From: an uncultured Odoribacter sp. | Lineage (GTDB): Bacteria; Bacteroidota; Bacteroidia; Bacteroidales; Marinifilaceae | Length of the DNA: 64,000 nucleotides | Direction: 5' to 3' | Assembly (NCBI GenBank): GCA_944321145.1 | Contig: CALUKF010000005.1 | Location: 36,378-100,377, forward strand | Notes under the pieces: model-generated | The model's input: only the letters and a program-made list of their open reading frames with translations | Told to the model about the DNA's origin: nothing | Databases searched by the model: none | Shown: in pieces, positions 58,101 through 64,000 of the stretch | How positions within the stretch are numbered: position 1 is the stretch's first letter | Layout of the letters: every line of letters starts with the position of its first letter | Position numbers and translations under genes: made by a program

Positions 58101-58499
58101 TTGTATCTATTATTTAAGTACCAATGGGGTGGAAAAGCATATAACGGAACCTTGGCAACTAAAGTAGAAGGAAGTAATCCTCGTTTCAATCTTGACCGGC
58201 GGGCTCTGGAGGAACGTTGGAAACAGCCGGGTGACGATGTGTATTATACAAGTGTTAAGTTGACAACAACTCCTCGTCAGACAACACGTTTTGTATTTGA
58301 CGACAATTTGTTCTCCTTGCAGTCTGTATCTGCATCCTATGATTTGCCTCGCAAATTTGCAGAGAAAATCGGTGCAGAGCGGATAAAATTCAATGTATCG
58401 ACAACTGATGTATTCCGTTTGTCCACGATAAAGCAGGAAAGAGGTACCAGCTATCCCTTTGCATGGACGTTTACGGCAGGTTTAAATGTAACATTCTAA
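55191..58499 (+). CDS. SusC/RagA family TonB-dependent transducer
   Basis: 1102 residues. Signal peptide from MREKWRLQ, STN domain about 45-115 (ISLHVNDAALSDVLRQIEDL), carboxypeptidase-D-like domain about 122-200 (GKVTDENGEALPGVTVVIKG), plug with GIFQKKLSSYTGSA, then the barrel. The domain order equals that of the SusC at 42302. Base composition changes inside the gene: about 57-60 percent GC through the Ig domain (near 55.6 kb) and about 42-45 percent after 55.85 kb, continuing low to the end of the locus. The start at 55191 is preferred; the frame opens at 55125 without a signal-like sequence. Confidence 0.96.
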   Translation: MREKWRLQCVLHRAKLLVAFTLVVVCTCHARALGQNDRISLHVNDAALSDVLRQIEDLSGYMFVYKSGDIEQAGRVTLKAENMAVSTILEKCFADTGLSYAIENGVIIISKAAAQVEGRKVTGKVTDENGEALPGVTVVIKGTSLGTSTDIDGNYVLTLPDGDHTLVFSMVGMNEREVAVGKQEVINVILSEGMMEMDEVVVQGIFQKKLSSYTGSAVTATAEEIKKVGSLNLIQALNAIDPSIRLESNLFDGSNPNVLPEITVRGENGLDLRQNSDENMENPNAPLYILDGMEVSARQIYDMDMNRIESTTILKDASATALYGSRGANGVILITTKAPLPGEVRTTFNANFNVSVPDLRDYNLMNAEEKLEYERLAGLWDGSSTEEQESKDLEYNERLKEVQRGVNTYWLSKPLRIGVNQRYALYFEGGSTQFRYGINLRYDNDQGVMKGSGRNRLGLEVNFRYNIGTKLYINNTATLEEVKEKNSPYGNFSTYAYLNPIDRPYDEDGNLIKEFWPYSSQSTNPLVNASLPNFDRAHNIMLRDYFNIDWWVVDGLRVRGSLAYTRETRKAEVYKSPGSTDFIYEDEVGKRGSYQIDNTSSYSVDGNLNMMYSRTFAEKHLLSVGIGSDLQVSQSDMNGFIATGFVSDRFDYVGAATQFKENSQPRASYDMSKLIGFFANVNYGYDDRYFIDASYRTDGSSKFGKDSRFAPFWSLGFAWNLHNEKFWGGNPAHTLKIRGSIGNTGGVNFSSSQALTTYYYDTSKEYNGVYGASLRGYGNPALKWQNTKTYDVGLDLTLFDNRFSAFVDFYIKNTDNLLLSMDVAPSVGFSSYTENIGESQNKGWEGRFRVMWIDNNERNINWSTTFAIFQNRNKITKLSNTLQALNSEAMSDDVTSGRIVYRQFEEGRSQSALMVVQSAGIDPATGQEVYVKLDGTKTFTYDPSDKIMVGDMNPKAEGTIASNFNWGGFNLYLLFKYQWGGKAYNGTLATKVEGSNPRFNLDRRALEERWKQPGDDVYYTSVKLTTTPRQTTRFVFDDNLFSLQSVSASYDLPRKFAEKIGAERIKFNVSTTDVFRLSTIKQERGTSYPFAWTFTAGLNVTF

Positions 58500-58510
58500 T
58501 AGGAAGAGAT

Positions 58511-59953
58511 ATGAAAGCAACAAGTAAAATGAAATTACTACTGATCGCGGTTTTGACTGGCGGATTGATGTCTTGTAATTCATGGTTGGATGTAGACCTT
58601 GTAAATGAAATAGAGGAACAAGAATTATTCAGCACGCCTGACGGTTTTCAGGAAGCGTTGGCGGGAGTTTATGCGGATATGACGGCGGAGGCTCTGTATG
58701 GCAGGCATTTGACTTGGGAAACGATGGATATATGGGGACGGGTGTATGATAATAACCGTTTGTCGTCCATTTTTGATGAGATAAAGGATTATAATTATAC
58801 CAATGCTCTGGTGCGTCCTATTTTGAATAATTTTTGGAATCGGATGTATACGGTCATAGAGGAAGCCAATAACATTTTGCGTTGGGCAGACATAAATGCT
58901 TCTGTATTGACTGAAGAGGAATTGAATCTGGTGCGTGGGCAGGCATTAGGTTGCAGGTCTTATCTGTTTTTTGATTTGATTCGATTGTTTGCTCCTGATG
59001 TAAAATTGGAACCAGATGCTAAAAGAGTACCTTACAATGCAGAGTTTGGGATAAATCCAGCACCGCTTTATACGACAGAAGAAACGTTGGATTTAATCTT
59101 GGAAGATTTACAAGAAGCGGAACGTTGTTTTGCTAAGGATCCGATTGTGGGAGTGCAAGTGTACAATATTGACAATAAGAATACAGCAGACCAATATGTA
59201 GCCCGGATGAATTTGTACGCAGTGAAGGCGTTGATGGCGCGTATTTATTTGGACAAGGGAGATTTCACGAATGCGAGAATCAAGGCGCAAGAGGTTATAG
59301 ATTCTGATTGCTTTGCTTTGCAAAATCGGGAAGAAGTAGTGCAGGCAGTGGCTGATGAGAAAGATATGCTTTTTTCTGATGAGCATATATTTTCTTTGCG
59401 TAATGAAAAGATTTCGGAATGGGCAGATGCACGCTATGTGACTGTGCAGGATACTGCTGCATCGGGAAATGTCTATTTGCCTTTCCCAAGCACTTATGGG
59501 ACAACTTATGATGTTTCGTCTTTGGATGTCCGTTGGATGGAGTGGTTTGCGCCAGATGAGTCTATAACTCGTATGTTGAAATATTACGTTAGCAAAAATA
59601 ATAAGAATAATTATTTCCCCAAGGTTCCTTTGATTCGCTTGTCAGAGATGTATATGATTCTTTCTGAGAGTTATTTGGAAGAAGATTTGAATCAAGCAAA
59701 AGCGTATGCGGATACCCTCCGGATAGCACGTATCGGTGAAACAGGTGTGTTGCCCAATTATAGCGAAGACATGTTTATACAAGAGATGCGACGTGAATTT
59801 CCGGGAGAAGGGCAGATGTTTTTTATGTATAAACGGCGGAACCATGATATTGTCCAGGATGCAGCATCAGGCGGAACAGTGCCTGCAAGCAATAATATAT
59901 TTACGTTGCTGATTCCTGATGCTGAGATTGAAAATGGGAATGTTGAACAATAA
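58511..59953 (+). CDS. RagB/SusD family outer membrane lipoprotein
   Basis: 480 residues. Signal peptide and lipobox in LLIAVLTGGLMSC, followed by NSWLDVDLVNEIEEQELFST; later NLYAVKALMARIYLDKGDFT, LIRLSEMYMILSE and FPGEGQMFFMYKRRN. Surface partner of the SusC encoded 11 bases upstream. AT-rich, like the fragment at 1-764, which it resembles in composition more than the GC-rich copy at 40795. Confidence 0.96.
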   Translation: MKATSKMKLLLIAVLTGGLMSCNSWLDVDLVNEIEEQELFSTPDGFQEALAGVYADMTAEALYGRHLTWETMDIWGRVYDNNRLSSIFDEIKDYNYTNALVRPILNNFWNRMYTVIEEANNILRWADINASVLTEEELNLVRGQALGCRSYLFFDLIRLFAPDVKLEPDAKRVPYNAEFGINPAPLYTTEETLDLILEDLQEAERCFAKDPIVGVQVYNIDNKNTADQYVARMNLYAVKALMARIYLDKGDFTNARIKAQEVIDSDCFALQNREEVVQAVADEKDMLFSDEHIFSLRNEKISEWADARYVTVQDTAASGNVYLPFPSTYGTTYDVSSLDVRWMEWFAPDESITRMLKYYVSKNNKNNYFPKVPLIRLSEMYMILSESYLEEDLNQAKAYADTLRIARIGETGVLPNYSEDMFIQEMRREFPGEGQMFFMYKRRNHDIVQDAASGGTVPASNNIFTLLIPDAEIENGNVEQ

Positions 59954-59967
59954 ATGTTGAGAAGATT

Positions 59968-60753
59968 ATGAAATATCGTTTGTTTTTAGTTTTAGCAGGT
60001 TTCTTATTGCTTGCGAGTTGTGAGCAAGGAATGGATACGCTGTATGAACCTTATAATGGGGTGTATTTTACAGGCGAATTTGAACGCGGAGTATTTATAC
60101 CAACAGATTCGATGACTGTATCTTTTGGCTTGAGAGATGCCAGTATTCGTTTTGATACCGTACGGATAAAAGTAAGTTTTTCGGGCAGGCAAGTTGACCG
60201 GGCAACTGCTTTTAAAGTAAGAGTTATTGAGAAAAGCGAATCGCACGAGGAGTTCCGGAATGATATGGTAGAAGGCGTGCATTATTTGCCATTGGAGGAA
60301 TATTATTATTTTGAGCCGAATACTTATGAGACAACAATGAATTTAATCATCGACCGCTCTAATTTTAGTACCAACTATCAGACGGCTGAAGAACATTCAA
60401 TCATTTTACGTTTAGAGGAATCTGAGGATTTTGTGGTAGGTGTAGAGGAAGGACGTGAGATAATGATTAATGTAAATAATTATTTGAAAGAGCCGGCATG
60501 GTGGGATTTGAGAGGTTATTACGGCATTGAAGGGAAACTTGGCTTTTATCATCCGGAAAAGTGGAAAGCGTTGATTTATGTGAATGAAGGATTTGGTGAT
60601 GCGGCAGAGTTAGGTTTCCCGTCTAACAATACAGTCTATATAAATAATTTGATCAGCCAAGCGGCTGCCCTTCCCAATTGGTGGCCGAAAGTGGATTCCG
60701 AAACTGGTGATTTGATTTATTGGGATAGAATAGAAACAGCTAATGCAGAATAA
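59968..60753 (+). CDS. DUF4843 domain lipoprotein
   Basis: 261 residues; signal peptide and lipobox in LVLAGFLLLASC. Blocks shared with the other copies: IRIKVSFSGRQVDRATAFKV-like strand (VRIKVSFSGRQVDRATAFK), MVEGVHYLPLEEY and VEEGREIMINV. It starts 14 bases after the SusD stop and ends four bases before the PKD-like gene. Predicted accessory surface lipoprotein of the SusC/SusD complex. Confidence 0.86.
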   Translation: MKYRLFLVLAGFLLLASCEQGMDTLYEPYNGVYFTGEFERGVFIPTDSMTVSFGLRDASIRFDTVRIKVSFSGRQVDRATAFKVRVIEKSESHEEFRNDMVEGVHYLPLEEYYYFEPNTYETTMNLIIDRSNFSTNYQTAEEHSIILRLEESEDFVVGVEEGREIMINVNNYLKEPAWWDLRGYYGIEGKLGFYHPEKWKALIYVNEGFGDAAELGFPSNNTVYINNLISQAAALPNWWPKVDSETGDLIYWDRIETANAE

Positions 60754-60757
60754 TGTT

Positions 60758-62437
60758 ATGAATAAATTATATGGAATTTTGGCATTACTCTTGGTAAGTT
60801 GGAGTATGACCAGTTGTTATGAAGATTTGGGCAATTATGATTATCGTGAGATTAATGAATTGTCTGTGGATAGTATCGCAGCGTTTTATACGATAGACCA
60901 GTTTGATACTTTGAAGATCGACCCGCAATTTGCAGGTACGCAATATGCAGATACCAGTATGTTTTATTATGTATGGGAAATGGCAGGCGATACAATTAGC
61001 AGGCAACCTTATTTGAGGTATCGTGTATCAACTACCCCAGGGGATAAATATTGCCGTTTTATTGTAACTGATAAGGCAACAGGAGTAAGAGAATATACTT
61101 ATTTTAATACGACTGTCGTAAATGCGACTGCTGCCGATGGAATATTATTGTTAGGCGATTATGATGGACATGCAGAGTTATCCTTTAAGCGTTTGGATAA
61201 AGAAGGACGTTTCCAACCTAATATTTTTTATGGGCTTAATGGTGAATATTTGGGAACAGTCCCCCAGACTTTATCGCAGGTATTCAGTTATGATGGAGAT
61301 GATGAAACTGATTTGTTCGGCTTGTGTGTATTAACTGATAATGAAGTTAAAAGGATTAGTTATAAATCTTTTTTGCAGGATTCTGTAAATCCGACTTATT
61401 CTGGTTCTTACTTTACTTCTTTACTTCCTGTCAGTTCTTATCCTGATTTTGGAAATTTGATGGATATTAATTTGTTTATGGGTAAAATACAGAATTGGAC
61501 AATAGGGGCAGGAATGCTTAATAAGACCATAAACCAATACTTTATCGATAATGGGAAATACTTTTATGTATCCCAAAACTCTACGAATTATGGAACAACA
61601 GCGCAATCTTATTTACGAGAACCGGAAACAGGAGGGAAGCTTTCATCATTTTTGATGCATGTTAGCGAGGCTGAGGATACTTATAGTCAGATTGTTATTC
61701 CAGGATTAATTTATAATATCGGTACGGGTTTTACATTAAGTGATTATATTATTTTGTTTGATGAAACTGAGCATGTATTTGTTTATGGTTCCAGAAGCGG
61801 GCAGACGTCTTTTAAAGTGATTGAAGAGTTTGAAAGTACTAATTTGGGCTCGTATGTTCCAGTTTGGGGAACGCCTAATCGAAATGTGAATAATCCGTTT
61901 GTTATTATGAGTGATGGAAGCAATTTCCGGGCATTAATGTTGCAGGCTCCACAAAACGCGGGCGAGGCTGTTGCTTTTAGAATAGTTAGCGATTTGAACA
62001 TTCCAGCGGGACAGATGGATGAACATTCTGATTTTTATTGCTATTGTAACGATGAGTATTTCTATTTTACAACGGGTAATACGTTATATTGTGCAAATAT
62101 TCAAGCAATGTTGGATGGTTCGTGGAATGCAAATAGAATTTGTGATTTGACGGAGTTTGGGTATGATGAACAGGCAGTTATTAATTGTTTTGATTTTACT
62201 CGTTCCGGGCAATATATTGCTTTAGGTGTTTCTACTGATGGTAAGCGCAAAGGAGAAACTTCTGTAGAATTAAATGGTGATGTATTGCTTTTGTCTATAG
62301 ACAAAACTACAAATACTGCCTCATTCTATCAAAAATATGAACAAGCAGGAGGTACGCCAACTGATATTATATTTAAATATTTGACTCATTTCAGACAAGG
62401 AAAAGATATGAATGGAGCATTTAGAGATTACTTATAA
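60758..62437 (+). CDS. PKD-like family surface lipoprotein
   Basis: 559 residues from MNKLYGILALLLVSWSMTSC (signal peptide with lipobox), then YEDLGNYDYREINELSVDS. An Ig/PKD-like domain covers about 35-130 (FYYVWEMAGDTISRQPYL, YCRFIVTDKATGVREYTY), and the remaining 420 residues are beta-rich. No catalytic motif recognised. Last gene of the third locus; a terminator and the mnmE promoter follow. The frame opens five codons earlier at 60743, overlapping the DUF4843 gene. Confidence 0.86.
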   Translation: MNKLYGILALLLVSWSMTSCYEDLGNYDYREINELSVDSIAAFYTIDQFDTLKIDPQFAGTQYADTSMFYYVWEMAGDTISRQPYLRYRVSTTPGDKYCRFIVTDKATGVREYTYFNTTVVNATAADGILLLGDYDGHAELSFKRLDKEGRFQPNIFYGLNGEYLGTVPQTLSQVFSYDGDDETDLFGLCVLTDNEVKRISYKSFLQDSVNPTYSGSYFTSLLPVSSYPDFGNLMDINLFMGKIQNWTIGAGMLNKTINQYFIDNGKYFYVSQNSTNYGTTAQSYLREPETGGKLSSFLMHVSEAEDTYSQIVIPGLIYNIGTGFTLSDYIILFDETEHVFVYGSRSGQTSFKVIEEFESTNLGSYVPVWGTPNRNVNNPFVIMSDGSNFRALMLQAPQNAGEAVAFRIVSDLNIPAGQMDEHSDFYCYCNDEYFYFTTGNTLYCANIQAMLDGSWNANRICDLTEFGYDEQAVINCFDFTRSGQYIALGVSTDGKRKGETSVELNGDVLLLSIDKTTNTASFYQKYEQAGGTPTDIIFKYLTHFRQGKDMNGAFRDYL

Positions 62438-62487
62438 TGCTTTATTTTGGAGCGTAAAAAAGAATAAATAAATATTTGTCTCTAAAG

Positions 62488-62518
62488 AAAAAGCTGTATT
62501 TTTGCGATACAGCTTTTT
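62488..62518 (+). terminator. terminator of the third SusC locus
   Basis: AAAAAGCTGTA (62488-62498) and TACAGCTTTTT (62508-62518), a perfect 11-bp stem ending in T5. It lies 50 bases after the PKD stop. Confidence 0.88.
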
Positions 62519-62533
62519 CGTTGTTTATATTTG
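62501..62533 (+). promoter_or_regulatory. promoter of mnmE, embedded in the terminator
   Basis: TTTG (62501-62504), 21 bases, TATATTTG (62526-62533). The upstream element lies in the loop of the preceding terminator, so termination of one transcript and initiation of the next share DNA. Confidence 0.7.
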
Positions 62534-62543
62534 ATTTTGAAAG

Positions 62544-63944
62544 ATGATGGTAGGAAATGATGATATAATTTGTGCGATTTCCACGCCTGCGGGTGTAGGG
62601 GCGATTGCTGTTGTGAGGTTGTCGGGGAGGGGGTGTGCCGCATTGGTGGATAGGGTTTACACTTCTCCGAGTGACAGGAGGTTGCAGGATGCGGCGGCGA
62701 ACACGGTGCATTTCGGGTATATAAAGGAAGGGGAAGAGTTGGTGGATGAGGTGCTGGTGGCTGTTTTTCATGCGCCGCATTCTTATACGGGGGAGGAGTC
62801 GGTGGAGATTTCTTGCCATGGCTCTGTTTATATTCAGCAGCGTTTGTTGAAATTATTGATTGATACGGGTGCGCGTTTGGCGAATCCGGGGGAGTTTACG
62901 CAGCGGGCATTTTTGAACGGGAAAATGGATTTGTCGCAGGCGGAGGGCGTGGCAGATTTGATTGCCTCTTCGTCGGCAGCTTCGCATCGGATGGCATTGA
63001 TGCAAATGAAGGGAGGTTTTCAGGCGGAATTGGCTCATTTGCGGGTGGAATTGCTGCGTATTGTTTCTTTGTTGGAGTTGGAGTTGGATTTTTCGGAGGA
63101 GGATGTGGAGTTTGCAGATCGTGCGGAATTGACTCGGATTGCTGGAGATATTGAGCGTTTGCTGGTGAGATTGTGCCGTTCGTTTTCTTTGGGGAATGCT
63201 TTGAAAAATGGGGTGCCGGTGGCGATTGTTGGGAATACGAATGTGGGGAAGAGCACGTTGCTGAATGCGTTGTTGAAAGAAGACCGGGCAATTGTTTCTG
63301 ACATCGAGGGGACGACCCGTGATGTGATTGAGGATACAATTAATTTGGAAGGAGTGACTTTCCGCTTTATTGATACGGCAGGGATACGGCAGACGGAGGA
63401 TGAGATTGAAAATATGGGTATTGGGCGTACTTTTGAGAAAATCCGGCAAGCGAGGATTGTATTGTTGTTGACGGATTTCAAGCGTGGTGTAGAGGGTTTT
63501 GAGGCTTATTATTTGCAAGTGAAGCAGCATGTGGCTCCGGATGCACGCCTGATTATTGTATTGAACAAGATAGATGAAATCAGTGATTTGTTGACTTATC
63601 AGGAGACGATACGTTTCCATACTTCCGGCGAGACGATTGTGCCTATTTCTGCCCGGACGGGGGAGAATTTGGAGAGTTTGGTGTATGAATTGACTCGGGC
63701 GTATCGTTTGGATGCGCTAAGTTCTTCCGATGTGATAGTTAGCAATGTGCGTCACTACGAGGCATTGAAAAATGCCTTGCAAGCCATTCGGCGAGCGATG
63801 GAAGGGCTAAAAAATGGTGTCAGCGGGGAGTTCGTTTCGCAGGATGTGAGGGAGTGTATGCATTATTTGGGGGAAATTACGGGAGAAATTTCAACAGATG
63901 AGGTTTTAGGGTTCGTGTTTCGGCATTTTTGCATCGGCAAGTAG
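62544..63944 (+). CDS. mnmE: tRNA uridine-5-carboxymethylaminomethyl synthesis GTPase
   Basis: 466 residues, full length. N-terminal folate-binding domain (ICAISTPAGVGAIAVVRLSG), helical domain, inserted GTPase domain with G1 GNTNVGKS (residues 230-237), G2/G3 SDIEGTTRDVIED and DTAGIRQTEDEIE, G4 NKID, and the C-terminal FCIGK whose cysteine is conserved. With MnmG it modifies the wobble uridine of several tRNAs. The 56 bases after it hold only a short TCAAT/ATTGA hairpin and a repeated GATTAGTA. Confidence 0.97.
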   Translation: MMVGNDDIICAISTPAGVGAIAVVRLSGRGCAALVDRVYTSPSDRRLQDAAANTVHFGYIKEGEELVDEVLVAVFHAPHSYTGEESVEISCHGSVYIQQRLLKLLIDTGARLANPGEFTQRAFLNGKMDLSQAEGVADLIASSSAASHRMALMQMKGGFQAELAHLRVELLRIVSLLELELDFSEEDVEFADRAELTRIAGDIERLLVRLCRSFSLGNALKNGVPVAIVGNTNVGKSTLLNALLKEDRAIVSDIEGTTRDVIEDTINLEGVTFRFIDTAGIRQTEDEIENMGIGRTFEKIRQARIVLLLTDFKRGVEGFEAYYLQVKQHVAPDARLIIVLNKIDEISDLLTYQETIRFHTSGETIVPISARTGENLESLVYELTRAYRLDALSSSDVIVSNVRHYEALKNALQAIRRAMEGLKNGVSGEFVSQDVRECMHYLGEITGEISTDEVLGFVFRHFCIGK

Positions 63945-64000
63945 GATATACTTACAAACGATTAGTATCAATCATCATTGATTAGTAAGGCGTTCATTTT

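Noticed and set aside
63945..64000. tRNA or other RNA gene after mnmE.
   Set aside because: Only a short TCAAT/ATTGA hairpin and a repeated GATTAGTA are visible before the window ends.

Overview
The window is a Bacteroidota (Bacteroidales) chromosome segment. The evidence is three SusC/SusD-type cassettes, two of them with an ECF sigma factor and a FecR-type anti-sigma factor, and many promoters of the Bacteroides form (TTTG or TTG, about 20 bases, TAnnTTTG). The cassette content (SusC, SusD, DUF4843, PKD-like lipoprotein, thioredoxins) reminds me most of the Butyricimonas/Odoribacter group; that placement is an impression, not a computed result. No tRNA, rRNA, insertion sequence, integrase or CRISPR array was recognised.

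Layout. 1-4927: the 3' part of an AT-rich SusD cassette ending in two thioredoxin-fold genes. 5.2-8.2 kb: an AAA-ATPase/PD-(D/E)XK protein and a secreted metallophosphoesterase. 8.3-13.8 kb: housekeeping genes (DUF177, rpmF, fabH, two bactofilins, frr, tandem TonB-C protein, U32 family). 13.8-15.8 kb: a PCMD lipoprotein and a beta-barrel protein. 15.8-24.7 kb: surface-glycan genes (flippase, three glycosyl- or polyol-phosphate transferases, and a cytidylyltransferase plus SDR that look like a CDP-ribitol synthase split by one in-frame TAA), interrupted by an Abi/HEPN gene and a Fic gene. 24.7-30 kb: YfhO, DUF721, an OlsF-like bifunctional acyltransferase, LysE. 30-36.2 kb: HAD, hotdog thioesterase, HIT, greA, rsmD, DUF3822, RecD-like helicase. 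36.2-37.9 kb: a second copy of the AAA/PD-(D/E)XK gene. 38.4-47.6 kb (minus strand): a complete sigma-fecR-susC-susD-DUF4843-PKD locus. 47.7-53.3 kb: hydE, a DUF1016 nuclease-like gene, a redoxin lipoprotein, a second Fic gene and xth. 53.3-62.4 kb: another complete sigma-to-PKD locus. 62.5-63.9 kb: mnmE.

The sigma/FecR/SusC loci should form cell-surface signalling and uptake systems: SusC carries an N-terminal signalling domain, FecR relays to the sigma factor, SusD and the two lipoproteins sit on the cell surface. None of the three cassettes carries a polysaccharide-degrading enzyme, so the ligand is open.

The most unusual signal is non-coding. All four gene-free gaps longer than 300 bp (about 21.8-22.1, 32.3-32.4, 38.06-38.2 and 48.85-49.15 kb) hold the same kind of structure: an imperfect palindrome, closed by 9-24 bp inverted repeats, whose interior is built on a period of 11 bases. 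The unit sequence differs from locus to locus, but the period and the two-fold symmetry recur. Eleven is not a coding period. Three of the four lie beside an accessory gene (Fic, AAA/PD-(D/E)XK, DUF1016), and at two of them the base skew of the surrounding kilobases changes from C-rich to G-rich on the plus strand.
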